Part shown: in pieces, positions 1-7,344 of the stretch
How the letters are laid out: every line of letters begins with the position of its first letter
How positions within the stretch are numbered: position 1 is the first letter of the stretch
Source: Candidatus Faecivivens stercorigallinarum
Lineage (GTDB): Bacteria > Bacillota > Clostridia > Oscillospirales > Ruminococcaceae
Direction: 5' to 3'
NCBI GenBank assembly: GCA_018715465.1
Contig: DVLN01000057.1
Coordinates: 1 to 12,786, forward strand
DNA length: 12,786 nucleotides
Made by a program: the position numbers and the translations under genes
The notes under the pieces: model-generated
The model's database searches: none
Told to the model about the DNA's origin: nothing
The model's input: only the letters and a program-made list of their open reading frames with translations

Positions 1-274
1 TGATATATTTTCGCTCATTGTAAACGTTGACACCGAGATAGATCTCATTGCCATGGTTGCGCAGTTTTTCAACCGCTGCAATCAGCATCTCCCTGGATTT
101 TTCCGAGTGGCATTCAAAAATCGACTTTCCAACCAGTTCGCCATATCCCCGCACGTCATAATAATGATGGCGTGCTTCTTTGTTCAGGAACCGAATGATG
201 TGGTCGGTATCCACAAAGACGATTCTGTACGGGATGCTGTCGAGAATTGCTTCAAACATCTCTTCGCGGTTCAT
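1..274 (-). CDS. PAS-domain protein, 3' end cut off by the window edge
   Basis: The visible 91 residues begin at an ATG (272-274) preceded by AAAAGGGG on the minus strand. They read as the first part of a PAS sensor fold: an N-terminal helix (MNREEMFEAILDSIPYRIVF), then VDTDHIIRFLNKEA, then a segment with GKSIFECHSEKS, typical of small cytoplasmic PAS proteins that bind a ligand or cofactor. No output domain (kinase, GGDEF, HTH) is visible because the gene leaves the window. It starts 33 bases after the proS stop codon with no terminator between, so it is probably co-transcribed with proS. The link may be only positional. The fold call is fairly secure. The ligand and function cannot be told from this fragment. 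Confidence 0.8.
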   Translation of the reverse strand, partial: MNREEMFEAILDSIPYRIVFVDTDHIIRFLNKEARHHYYDVRGYGELVGKSIFECHSEKSREMLIAAVEKLRNHGNEIYLGVNVYNERKYI

Positions 275-307
275 GACGCTGCCCCTTTTCTGTTCAAAAT
301 TTCAGAA

Positions 308-1744
308 TCAATACTGTCTGCCCCAGTAAACCAGCTTGTGTGCAGGTTTGCCGCAGCATACGCAGACATCCGAAACCGGTTCTTCACCGAACGGGATACA
401 GCGGGATTTGATACCGGTTTCATCCTTGATCTTGTCCTCGCAGGCTTCGTCTCCGCACCACATAGCACGGATAAAGCCGGATTTTTCCTCGGCGATCTTC
501 TTAAACTCATCCCAGTTGTGGGCATCCCAGGTACGGTTCTGACGGTTTTCCAGAGCTTTCTGATACAGACCGTCGTGTACAGCTTTCAGCGCTGCCGGAA
601 CCGCAGTTTCCAGCTCATCCAGAGATACGACAATCTTTTCGCGGGTATCGCGGCGGACCAGTACGCATTGATTCTGTTCGATATCCTTCGGGCCGATCTC
701 CAGACGGAGCGGAACACCCTTCATCTCGTATTCCGAGAACTTCCATCCGGGCGAGTTATCCGAGTCGTCCAGTTTGACCCTTGCAACCTTTTTCAGTCTT
801 TCCAGCAGCTCGCCGGCCTTGTCCAGAACGCCGGGCTTATGCTGGGCAATCGGGATGATGATAACCTGGATAGGCGCGATGGCGGGCGGCAGTACAAGGC
901 CGTTATCGTCGCCATGGGTCATGATGATACCGCCGATCAGACGGGTGGAAACGCCCCAGGAAGTCTGATGCGGGTAAGCGAGGCGGTTGTCACGGCCGGT
1001 AAACTGGATGTTGAAAGCGCGGGCAAAGCCGTCGCCGAAATAATGGCTGGTACCCGACTGGAGGGCGACGCCGTTGTGCATCATTGCTTCGATGGTGTAG
1101 GTTGCTTCTGCACCTGCAAATTTTTCCTTGGGGGTCTTTTCCCCTTTCAGGACCGGAATTGCGAGGGAATCTTCGCAGAAATCAGCGTAGATGTTGAGCA
1201 TCTGCAAAGTCTCTGCCTGCGCGTCCTCTGCTGTTTCGTGCATTGTATGGCCTTCCTGCCAGAGGAACTCGGAGGTTCTCAGGAAAGGACGGGTAGTCTT
1301 TTCCCAGCGCATGACCGAGCACCACTGGTTATACAGCATCGGCAGGTCACGGTAGGAGTGGATGACATGAGAGAAGTGTTCGCAGAACAGCGTTTCAGAG
1401 GTTGGACGAACGCACAGCCGTTCGGTCAGGGTATCCTGTCCGCCGACCGTAACCCATGCGCATTCGGGCGCAAAGCCCTCGACATGGTCCTTCTCCTTTT
1501 GCAGCAGGCTTTCAGGAATCAGCATCGGCATATATACATTTTCATGACCGGTTTCCTTAAAACGGGCATCGAGGATTTTCTGGATATTTTCCCAGATCGC
1601 GTAGCCGTAAGGACGGAACACGATACAGCCGCGGACGCTGGAGTATTCGCACAGCTCGGCTTTTACGACAACATCGGTATACCATTTGGCAAAATCGGTG
1701 TCCATCGAGGTGATGGCTTCCACCATTTTTTTCTGTTGTGCCAC
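308..1744 (-). CDS. proS: Proline--tRNA ligase, archaeal/eukaryal-like type (ProRS type 3)
   Basis: Class II aminoacyl-tRNA synthetase that charges tRNA-Pro with proline in the cytoplasm. At 478 aa it has the length of the short ProRS group that lacks the inserted editing domain of the E. coli type. Visible motifs in order: motif 1 region with FRPYGYAIWENI (about 43-54), RPTSET (113-118), motif 2 WCSVMRWE...RPFLRTSEFLWQEGHT (141-167), the HYFGDGF loop (234-240) and motif 3 with GVSTRLIGGIIMTHGDDNG (264-282). The C-terminal zinc-binding-like domain carries C430, C435, C461 and C464, and the chain ends in tyrosine, as is typical of this type. The start is a GTG at 1742-1744 with AAAGGAAG upstream; an ATG six codons further in is a less likely alternative. 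A consensus-like promoter lies about 60 bases upstream, leaving too short a leader for a T-box. A PAS gene follows 33 bases downstream. Confidence 0.97.
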   Translation of the reverse strand: MAQQKKMVEAITSMDTDFAKWYTDVVVKAELCEYSSVRGCIVFRPYGYAIWENIQKILDARFKETGHENVYMPMLIPESLLQKEKDHVEGFAPECAWVTVGGQDTLTERLCVRPTSETLFCEHFSHVIHSYRDLPMLYNQWCSVMRWEKTTRPFLRTSEFLWQEGHTMHETAEDAQAETLQMLNIYADFCEDSLAIPVLKGEKTPKEKFAGAEATYTIEAMMHNGVALQSGTSHYFGDGFARAFNIQFTGRDNRLAYPHQTSWGVSTRLIGGIIMTHGDDNGLVLPPAIAPIQVIIIPIAQHKPGVLDKAGELLERLKKVARVKLDDSDNSPGWKFSEYEMKGVPLRLEIGPKDIEQNQCVLVRRDTREKIVVSLDELETAVPAALKAVHDGLYQKALENRQNRTWDAHNWDEFKKIAEEKSGFIRAMWCGDEACEDKIKDETGIKSRCIPFGEEPVSDVCVCCGKPAHKLVYWGRQY

Positions 1745-1806
1745 AGGTGATCTTCCTTTCTCTTGTTACATTGGCGTCATTCAGGGCGCCTCACGCAGAT
1801 AATCTG

Positions 1807-1835
1807 ATTATATCAGTTTTGCCGGTTGTTTGCAA
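1807..1835 (-). promoter_or_regulatory. Sigma-A-type promoter for proS
   Basis: On the minus strand, a -35 element TTGCAA (1830-1835) is followed after exactly 17 bases by a perfect -10 TATAAT (1807-1812). The predicted start near 1800 leaves a leader of about 55 nt before the proS GTG. Confidence 0.8.
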
Positions 1836-1842
1836 GCAAAAC

Positions 1843-1907
1843 CAGAAGGATAAATTGTATTTCTGCCGTAGTTTAAGGCTGTTGGCGTATCCGGCGCAAT
1901 CCTTCTG
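1843..1907 (-). terminator. Possible terminator or long-loop hairpin after the cysteine desulfidase gene
   Basis: A perfect 9-base inverted repeat, CAGAAGGAT (1843-1851) and ATCCTTCTG (1899-1907), encloses 47 bases that contain a further GCCG/CGGC pair. On the minus strand it begins 8 bases after the desulfidase stop and is followed by GGTTTTGC, a poor uridine tract. Its position between that stop and the proS promoter suggests termination, but the weak tail makes this uncertain. Confidence 0.35.
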
Positions 1908-1915
1908 ATGGCTGC

Positions 1916-3199
1916 TCAGTCGACACAGGTCATGATGTTCAAAATCTCCCGGTCGGTTTCCCGCATACCGTCATGTCCCAGCCGTCCGATATTGCGGATG
2001 GTATTCTCAACGCCGCGGGAAATAATACCGTCGCCGCCGTAAAACTGCTGTCCCATCTGATACATTTCATAGCCCATCAGTCCGGCGTCGACTGCGATTG
2101 CGATTTTAGCAGCACAGGAAGCCTTTGCACCGTCGCAGACAATGCCTGATGTGATTGCCAGCGCATTCACGACGGTATGTGCGATTTCAGTAAACCTGCC
2201 GCCCCGCAGCCAGGCGATACCTGCTCCAGCGGATGCCCCGGCCGATACTGCACCGCAGTAGGCGGACAGACAGCCGATGCCCGACTTGATATGGATTGCC
2301 AGCAGATTGGATACCAGCAGCGCCCGGTAAAGGGTGTCCTGATCAGCGTGCAGTTCAGCGGCGTATTCGATGACCGGAAGCGAAGCCGTCATCCCCTGGT
2401 TGCCAGAGCCGGAGTTGATGACAACCGGCAGTTCGCAGCCATTCATTCGCGCATCTGAACCGGCAGCCGCGCGGGCCTTGGCGCGGGTCTTGACATTGTT
2501 TGGGTTGTTGTGGAGCAGCACTTTGCCGATATTGGCGCCGTAATCTCCCCTGAGCCCTTCGTCTGCAATTGCGGTGTTGTATTGAATCTGCCGGTCGAGA
2601 ATCTCCCGAACGTCTTCGATATCGGCAATCTCAGCAAACTGGCAAATCCCTTCCACCGTCAGACAGTCGGGTACAGATGCCTGCTGGTCGTTGTTTTGTC
2701 TGGTAGTTTCTTTTTGGATAATACTGCCGTCCTTTTCCAGCAAGACAATGTGGTCGTGTGTATCGGCAATCTGGGCGGTAGCGGTATGTCCGTCCTCGTC
2801 CCACAGCCGTACCGTAATGCTCAGCAGCTTGCCATCCTGTGCCTGCTCAACCGAAAAAACCGCTGTTTCCATCCATCTGGCAAATTCTTTTTGCTCGGAC
2901 TCGGTGACCTGTGACAGAACTTCCAGCCCCAGCCCTTCTTTACCGGCGATCATGCCGATACCTGCGGCGGCTTCCAGCCCTCTGGCACCGCCGGTGTTGG
3001 GAACAATGACACTTTTGACATTTTTAATGATATTTCCGCTTACTGTCAGTTCTGTCCGTACAGGCAGCCTGCCCAGCACTGACCGTGCCATCGCGGCACA
3101 GTAGGCAACCGCAATCGGTTCAGTGCAGCCCATGGCTGGAATCAGTTCTTTTTTCAGGATCTCAATATATTGACAGTAAGTTTTGTCCTGTCTGTCCAT
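1916..3199 (-). CDS. cyuA: L-cysteine desulfidase (UPF0597 / CyuA-YhaM family)
   Basis: Predicted to break L-cysteine down to pyruvate, ammonia and sulfide in the cytoplasm, using an iron-sulfur cluster. The 427-aa length suits the family. The N-terminal hallmark PAMGCTEPIAVAY carries C25, equivalent to the proposed catalytic cysteine of the characterised archaeal enzyme. VSGNIIKN (53-60) and VPNTGG (66-71) follow. C315, C355 and C362 show the 40- and 7-residue spacing expected of the cluster ligands, within GCLSAYCGAVSAGASAGAG and VCDGAKASC. The ATG at 3197-3199 has AAAGGAG seven bases upstream and its own promoter, so the gene is probably monocistronic. No cysteine-responsive regulator or transporter lies beside it. 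Some family members have been annotated as serine-dehydratase-like, so the exact substrate is inferred. Confidence 0.9.
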   Translation of the reverse strand: MDRQDKTYCQYIEILKKELIPAMGCTEPIAVAYCAAMARSVLGRLPVRTELTVSGNIIKNVKSVIVPNTGGARGLEAAAGIGMIAGKEGLGLEVLSQVTESEQKEFARWMETAVFSVEQAQDGKLLSITVRLWDEDGHTATAQIADTHDHIVLLEKDGSIIQKETTRQNNDQQASVPDCLTVEGICQFAEIADIEDVREILDRQIQYNTAIADEGLRGDYGANIGKVLLHNNPNNVKTRAKARAAAGSDARMNGCELPVVINSGSGNQGMTASLPVIEYAAELHADQDTLYRALLVSNLLAIHIKSGIGCLSAYCGAVSAGASAGAGIAWLRGGRFTEIAHTVVNALAITSGIVCDGAKASCAAKIAIAVDAGLMGYEMYQMGQQFYGGDGIISRGVENTIRNIGRLGHDGMRETDREILNIMTCVD

Positions 3200-3249
3200 T
3201 TATCTGTCTCCTTTAAGGTTTTTCGCCGCAGTCTGGCAGCTATGGTGAT

Positions 3250-3278
3250 ATTATGACATTTTTTTCCGGGAAATGCAA
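3250..3278 (-). promoter_or_regulatory. Sigma-A-type promoter for the cysteine desulfidase gene
   Basis: On the minus strand, -35 TTGCAT (3273-3278), 17 bases, then -10 CATAAT (3250-3255). The predicted start lies about 43 nt before the ATG. Both boxes differ from consensus by one or two bases. Confidence 0.7.
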
Positions 3279-3295
3279 GCGGTTTATCCCCTATC

Positions 3296-3341
3296 CAAAA
3301 GAAAATCCGGGGCATCTGTTGTGGGTGTACAGCTGTCCCGG
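3296..3341 (-). terminator. Weak terminator candidate after the DUF1275 gene
   Basis: Minus-strand hairpin beginning 10 bases after the stop. CCGGG (3337-3341) pairs with CCCGG (3307-3311), there is a 4-by-4 internal loop, and an inner ACAG/CTGT pairing. The uridine-rich stretch ATTTTCTTTT follows. The broken stem lowers confidence. Confidence 0.45.
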
Positions 3342-3351
3342 AAAGAATCAT

Positions 3352-4026
3352 TTATTTGGCTTGTTTCGGCTCCAGACCGATCAGAGGGCAAAGGAGTAGA
3401 TAGATGACAAACGGCAGCAGCAGAACCTTCCGCCCAATTACCGAAAACAGTGCAGCGCATAAAACAGCCCCGATACTGTAGGACAGGACAGCCATTCCAT
3501 AGATTTTGAAACGATGGAAAGATTCCGGCTGTTTGTGCCGTATCCAGTCAACCATCCCCAGCGTTGACTGGCGGATGTTGTTGGAACAGAAGACTGTTGC
3601 GACTGCGCATCCTTCGCAGTGATTAAAGGTATGATACTGCATTGCCGCCAGTAAAAAGAGCGGGGCCAGCTGGAGAAGAAAATGGATGTCCGGTAGAAGA
3701 ATCACAGACAGCGTCAGAATGGCTTCCACCGCAAGACAAATGGTCTGCCATCTTTTTTTGCCCAGATGGTCAGGCAGTATGGCCGCCAGAACAATTCCAA
3801 GGATAAACATGGCCAGCGTCAGCCCTCTGAGCAGCATGTCTGCAAGATTGCCGCCTGCTACCGATTTCCATAAATGCAGCAGGTTTCCGGTTTCACCGCA
3901 GGCAAATGTCCCGAATGCAACAACGCCATAACAGCCGCAGATCCCGCCCGCAAACGTCAGAGACATAAACGCCGGGATTCGTTCAGAACGGGGATAGGTG
4001 GTGCGAATGGTGTTGCAGTTGCGCAT
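3352..4026 (-). CDS. DUF1275 / YoaK-like integral membrane protein
   Basis: A 224-aa hydrophobic protein with about six predicted membrane segments (roughly 19-42, 65-85, 94-112, 115-131, 173-195, 198-214). The segment FAGGICGCYGVVAFG...ETGNLLHLW near the N-terminus resembles the family's glycine-rich first helix and (M)TGN motif. The second half, with HTFNHCEGCAVATVFCSNNIRQ (132-152), resembles the matching internal repeat. No function is established for this family. The start is taken at the ATG 4024-4026 because GGAGGAAC stands eight bases upstream; an open frame extending 32 codons further (to 4122) has no such site and would add an unlikely hydrophilic leader. The gene has its own promoter. 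Six cysteines lie in or near the membrane segments of the N-terminal half and centre, more than usual, with no clear pattern. The family match is moderately secure. Confidence 0.75.
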   Translation of the reverse strand: MRNCNTIRTTYPRSERIPAFMSLTFAGGICGCYGVVAFGTFACGETGNLLHLWKSVAGGNLADMLLRGLTLAMFILGIVLAAILPDHLGKKRWQTICLAVEAILTLSVILLPDIHFLLQLAPLFLLAAMQYHTFNHCEGCAVATVFCSNNIRQSTLGMVDWIRHKQPESFHRFKIYGMAVLSYSIGAVLCAALFSVIGRKVLLLPFVIYLLLCPLIGLEPKQAK

Positions 4027-4063
4027 AATCAGTTCCTCCAGGGCAGAATTTGATTCTGTTTTT

Positions 4064-4072
4064 ATTGTACCA
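4064..4072 (-). promoter_or_regulatory. Extended -10 promoter for the DUF1275 gene
   Basis: On the minus strand, TGG immediately precedes TACAAT (4064-4069), which matches the TGn extended -10 pattern. No good -35 box is seen at 16-18 bases. The predicted leader is about 30 nt. Confidence 0.5.
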
Positions 4073-4301
4073 TACCCTGTTCCCTTCCGACATCCGCAGA
4101 CTGACCAAACATCTGGGAACACACCCGCATTTTTAAATGTGCTATGCCTGCAAATAAAAAAAGCATGGGCATATTTACCGTTTTTTACAATATACCCCGT
4201 GATATTTTGAATGATCTATCATAAATTCTGTTGAATCGACGGACAAAAAGTCGGATTATTGCATAAACTGATTTCTATCATTTTAAGACCCGGCAAGACT
4301 G

Positions 4302-4327
4302 TTATGTAAGGCAGCCCGAAGGCTGTC
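4302..4327 (-). terminator. spoIVB terminator hairpin with UUCG tetraloop
   Basis: Read on the minus strand, GACAGCC (4321-4327), loop TTCG, GGCTGCC (4310-4316): a 7-bp stem with one G-U pair closed by the very stable cUUCGg tetraloop, starting six bases after the spoIVB stop. The following bases, TTACATAA, are only weakly uridine-rich. Confidence 0.6.
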
Positions 4328-4333
4328 TCTTAT

Positions 4334-5782
4334 TTATCCTGCTTTAGATTCCTCGACGGTGTTGTCCAGTGCATCCAGCATCGTTTCGGCAAATATGCCG
4401 TATCCCTTTTCCGGGTCGCTGACAAAAACATGGGTGACTGCGCCGACCAGCTTTCCGTTTTGTATGATCGGACTGCCGCTCATTCCCTGTACAATTCCAC
4501 CAGTCGCGGCAATCAGATCGGGATCGGTGATCTGGATGACGATATTCCGGGATGTATCATCGTCGGAAAATGAAACCTTTTCAATCTGTGCGTCAAACAG
4601 CTGCGGCTGGGTGCCGCCGATGGTGGACAGGATCTTTGCTTCTCCGGTATGCACCTCCTGACGGGGGCAGACTTCCATCATGGCCTGTTCCGTCTGAATG
4701 CCGGATGCGGATAGCATAGAGCTGCTGTCTGCCCGAACGATCAGTCCGCAGGAGTAATTCCCCAGCACAGTCCCGGAACTGATCATCCCATCTTTCCCCA
4801 GCAGTGAAGAAAGGGTAAAAGCGCTGTCCAGAAAGGCACCCTGTAATTCTCCCGGTGTCCCGGTTACGCCTCTTGTTACGCCCAGAACAGTTGCTCCACA
4901 GACATTGCCCCATTGCAGCGGCAGCAGGACGCCGGTGTCTGCATCGCATACACCATGTCCCAGCGCTGCAAAACAGCCGGTATAGGGTTCATAAAAGGTG
5001 ATGGTGCCGATACCGGCGGAAGAATCCCGTACCCACATACCTGCCAGCCATTGCCCGTCTGTTGTCTGTACCGGTGAAAGGGTTGTCTGCTTTTCGGTAT
5101 TGTCACGGGAATAGGTGATCTGTACCGGCTGGCCGTTTTCACCGGCGGCAGAAATAACCGAAGAAAGGGTGTCAAAGGAGTTGATCTGCTGGCCATTGGC
5201 CGTCAGGATGATATCGCCTGACTGAATTCCCGCAAGTTCTGCCGGGCATACGGTCCCGGAAGCGGTCTCAACCGGAGACAGTGAAGCGACCACCGCCCCA
5301 TCCGTCAGCATTTTTAACCCGAATACACTTCCGCTTGGAATGACATACCGCGCTTCGCTTTGTACGGCCGTCACAGTTTTGACTGGAATAATGCCGCCAA
5401 GCATCAAGGTATATTCGATTGACTGTCCGTCCTCTTTGCCGGAGATGCTTCCCTGCATCTTTTCTGCTTCAGTTTCCGGGTCAACTGTGCCGACCAGTGT
5501 CTGTACAGTTGCCTGCTGTTCCGCGACCGGCTCAAGAATTCGGTATTGGGCAAGGGTAAAGGTGGAGGGATCTTCCAGATAATAAGTATCGGGAAGGGCG
5601 CTGTTCAGGTAAAAGGCAGCGGCAATCAGCCCAACAGCCGGAATACCGGCCAGTGCAGCCAGCAGTTGGCAGGTTCGCCGCAGCAATCTTAAAAAGGCAT
5701 TGGAAAAAATCTGACGGTGTTTTTTGCGTTTGGTACCGGTTTTGGCCGCACGCTGGCGGAGACCGGCTGAACGGGTTTTCAT
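4334..5782 (-). CDS. spoIVB: SpoIVB, sporulation signalling serine peptidase (family S55)
   Basis: In known spore formers SpoIVB is made in the forespore, crosses into the intermembrane space, cleaves itself and triggers processing of pro-sigma-K in the mother cell. This 482-aa protein has a basic N-terminus, one membrane/signal segment (about 39-59), a PDZ domain (about 150-235, with LAGIQSGDIILTANGQ) and the S55 peptidase domain. The catalytic His is H276 in ALGHGV and the Ser is S435 in QGMSGSP; D420 sits 15 residues before the Ser, as in the Bacillus enzyme. The protein is somewhat longer than the Bacillus one, with roughly 17 extra residues between His and Ser and a longer N-terminal part. 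The ATG at 5780-5782 follows AAAGGAA. A sigma-G-type promoter lies just upstream. spo0A, its usual direct neighbour, is 6 kb away. Confidence 0.97.
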   Translation of the reverse strand: MKTRSAGLRQRAAKTGTKRKKHRQIFSNAFLRLLRRTCQLLAALAGIPAVGLIAAAFYLNSALPDTYYLEDPSTFTLAQYRILEPVAEQQATVQTLVGTVDPETEAEKMQGSISGKEDGQSIEYTLMLGGIIPVKTVTAVQSEARYVIPSGSVFGLKMLTDGAVVASLSPVETASGTVCPAELAGIQSGDIILTANGQQINSFDTLSSVISAAGENGQPVQITYSRDNTEKQTTLSPVQTTDGQWLAGMWVRDSSAGIGTITFYEPYTGCFAALGHGVCDADTGVLLPLQWGNVCGATVLGVTRGVTGTPGELQGAFLDSAFTLSSLLGKDGMISSGTVLGNYSCGLIVRADSSSMLSASGIQTEQAMMEVCPRQEVHTGEAKILSTIGGTQPQLFDAQIEKVSFSDDDTSRNIVIQITDPDLIAATGGIVQGMSGSPIIQNGKLVGAVTHVFVSDPEKGYGIFAETMLDALDNTVEESKAG

Positions 5783-5801
5783 AGGCAGTTCCTTTCCGGG
5801 G

Positions 5802-5847
5802 AAAATAAAAACTTCCCACGCTCTTCATTATGGGAAGAGGCGGGAAG
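5802..5847 (-). terminator. Strong intrinsic terminator of the phosphofructokinase gene
   Basis: On the minus strand, CTTCCCGCCTCTTC (5834-5847) pairs with GAAGAGCGTGGGAAG (5812-5826) around a 7-base loop, with one bulged base and a mismatch near the middle, followed by TTTTTATTTT. It starts 46 bases after the phosphofructokinase stop. The loop and 3' arm overlap the spoIVB promoter. Confidence 0.85.
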
Positions 5848-5855
5848 CTTTATTC
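5826..5855 (-). promoter_or_regulatory. Sigma-G-type (forespore) promoter for spoIVB
   Basis: On the minus strand, GAATA (5851-5855) matches the sigma-G -35 pattern GHATR. After 18 bases comes CATAATG (5826-5832), six of seven positions of the -10 pattern CATNHTA. The predicted start near 5819 lies about 36 nt before the spoIVB ATG. spoIVB is known to be under forespore sigma factors in Bacillus, which supports the call. The -10 box lies across the loop of the upstream terminator hairpin. Confidence 0.72.
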
Positions 5856-5893
5856 ATCTGATATTTCTGTCAAAAGGTTCTGCCCGGCGGTAG

Positions 5894-7165
5894 TTACCTG
5901 CCGCCCTCTGCGTTGGAATACTGTAACCAGTTGATATAGTCGTAGTTGCCGTAATCATCGGTAAAATGTTTGGCTTCGCCTTTGATCAGCGGTAAGATAT
6001 AATCGCAAATCTCCTTCTGGACTGTCTTATCTTCCAGATTAAACCATTTTTCCGGAACCAGCAGCTCCTGGTTGGCACATTTTTCAATCTCTTCACAATC
6101 GTAAACTGCTTTGTATCCGCCATTTTCTTCGCTGCGGCGGATAACCGCCATCTTGCCGGTTACGCCCTCCAGCGCCTGCCGGGTGCCATATGCACCGACT
6201 GCGAAGCTCTCTTCGAGGTCGGTACGCGAGGCAAGATGCGCCGAACAGCGCTGCATCAGGTTCAGCTCAATCGAACGGACTTTGCATCCGATTTTGTGTT
6301 TGACCAGATGCTCAAGGTATTTTCCGACACCGCTCAGATAGGCATGTCCGAAAACGTCGACTGCGCCGCTCTTGCTGGACGAACCGACATAGTCGCCATT
6401 TTTGTCCCGCAGCCCTTCGCTGACTGCAACGATAATGGTATGTTCCTCTTTTTGCAGCATGCGGATGCGGTCAAGAAAAGCATCTTCGTCAAACGGAACT
6501 TCCGGTATTGCGACAATATCCGGCTTGCAGCCGCCCATAAACCGCGGCAGCCCGGCAGCCAGTGTCAGCCAGCCGGCATTCCGGCCCATGATCTCGACGA
6601 TTGTGACCGACGGAAGCGCATAGATTGCGGTATCCCGAATCAGCTCCTGCATGGTAACAGACAGATAGCGTGCGGCACTGCCATAGCCGGGCGTATGGTC
6701 ACAGCCAGGCAGGTCGTTGTCAATTGTTTTCGGGAGGCCAAATACGGTCGGAACCTGCTTTTCAGGATGCTGGCGGCGCACCTTTTCAAAATAAGCGGCC
6801 AGCTTGCTGACGGTATCCATGCTGTCGTTGCCGCCGATATACAAAAACCATCCGACATTCCATTCATCCAGACGGTTCAGGATTTTTTCGTAAATCGGGT
6901 CGTCCTGGTCAGCCGGAAGTTTGAAGCGGCAGGACCCCAACGCCATCGCGGGGGTAGCAGTCAATTTTTCCAGATCGGAGAAGCCAGTAAGGTCAATGGT
7001 GTTGTCCTTGAGAACACCTTCAATGCCGTGGAAGGTACCGAGAATCCGTTCCACTTTTTCCGATTCAGAAGCGGCATGGATGACACCGGCCAGTGTGGCG
7101 TTGATTGCACAGCTGGGGCCGCCGGACTGGCCGACCAGAAGTGTTTTGGGAGTGACAGCTGCCAT
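5894..7165 (-). CDS. pfp: Pyrophosphate-dependent 6-phosphofructokinase
   Basis: Predicted to phosphorylate fructose 6-phosphate with pyrophosphate instead of ATP, a reversible glycolytic step in the cytoplasm. The 423-aa protein starts VTPKTLLVGQSGGPSCAINAT (4-24), the phosphate-binding start of the PFK fold. The donor-site residues decide the type: GGNDS (111-115) has Asp (D114) where ATP enzymes have Gly, and PKTIDND (145-151) has Lys (K146) where ATP enzymes have Gly; both are hallmarks of PPi use. D149 is the catalytic base. MGRNAGW (193-199) binds the sugar phosphate. The ATG at 7163-7165 is chosen because AAGGAAGGAA precedes it and the conserved fold begins at once; an in-frame ATG 26 codons upstream lies in the promoter region. 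A strong terminator follows. The donor preference is inferred from residues. Confidence 0.93.
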   Translation of the reverse strand: MAAVTPKTLLVGQSGGPSCAINATLAGVIHAASESEKVERILGTFHGIEGVLKDNTIDLTGFSDLEKLTATPAMALGSCRFKLPADQDDPIYEKILNRLDEWNVGWFLYIGGNDSMDTVSKLAAYFEKVRRQHPEKQVPTVFGLPKTIDNDLPGCDHTPGYGSAARYLSVTMQELIRDTAIYALPSVTIVEIMGRNAGWLTLAAGLPRFMGGCKPDIVAIPEVPFDEDAFLDRIRMLQKEEHTIIVAVSEGLRDKNGDYVGSSSKSGAVDVFGHAYLSGVGKYLEHLVKHKIGCKVRSIELNLMQRCSAHLASRTDLEESFAVGAYGTRQALEGVTGKMAVIRRSEENGGYKAVYDCEEIEKCANQELLVPEKWFNLEDKTVQKEICDYILPLIKGEAKHFTDDYGNYDYINWLQYSNAEGGR

Positions 7166-7194
7166 AGAAAAGTTCCTTCCTTTCTTAAGTTCAA

Positions 7195-7238
7195 AGCCGG
7201 TTTGCAGATTAATTGTAAATTTTGAAACAAAACCGGCT
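7195..7238. promoter_or_regulatory. Inverted repeat around the putative phosphofructokinase promoter
   Basis: A 10-base inverted repeat, AGCCGGTTTG (7195-7204) and CAAAACCGGCT (7228-7238, one extra A), is separated by 23 bases. The spacer contains a minus-strand TACAAT (7212-7217) that could be a -10 box. The best -35 match, TTGTCA (7238-7243), is 20 bases away, too far for a normal sigma-A promoter, so the promoter itself is uncertain. The symmetry suggests an operator, or a hairpin if transcription starts further upstream. Confidence 0.4.
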
Positions 7239-7279
7239 GACAATCTCTTTTGTGCACGCGCAAAAGCCTATAAACGCAC

Positions 7280-7316
7280 AAAACTGCAGGCGGCGGAGTT
7301 TCCGCCCTGCAGTTTT
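7280..7316. terminator. Intrinsic terminator of the signal-peptidase-like gene, nearly symmetric
   Basis: AAAACTGCAGGCGG (7280-7293) pairs with CCGCCCTGCAGTTTT (7302-7316), with one bulged base and an 8-base loop. It begins 28 bases after the stop of the minus-strand gene. The tail on the minus strand is TTTTGTGCGTTT. The A-run on the other side makes it nearly symmetric. Confidence 0.75.
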
Positions 7317-7344
7317 GCTGATAAAAATATGCGATTGGATAGGT

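Larger units (their letters stand above)
4027..4333. other. 307-base intergenic region between the DUF1275 gene and spoIVB
   Basis: This stretch holds the DUF1275 promoter at its left end and the spoIVB terminator at its right end. Between them, about 4080-4305 is AT-rich in its right half and shows no start codon with a ribosome site on either strand. One imperfect inverted repeat, AATCGAC (4234-4240) with GTCGGATT (4250-4257), has no uridine tail. I see nothing else that can be supported. Confidence 0.6.

Noticed and set aside
53..1750. A 565-codon open frame on the plus strand across the proS region
   Set aside because: It is exactly antisense to proS, whose motifs are unmistakable. The frame shows no family pattern and has no ribosome site; it arises from codon bias.
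1745..1835. A T-box leader before proS
   Set aside because: The promoter leaves only about 55 nt of leader, with no specifier loop or T-box sequence.
4027..4122. A 32-residue N-terminal extension of the DUF1275 protein
   Set aside because: The upstream ATG has no ribosome site and the extension would cover the gene's own extended -10 promoter; the ATG at 4026 follows GGAGGAAC.
6236..7225. A 329-codon plus-strand frame opposite the phosphofructokinase gene
   Set aside because: Antisense shadow of a gene with all family motifs; no ribosome site and no recognisable domain.
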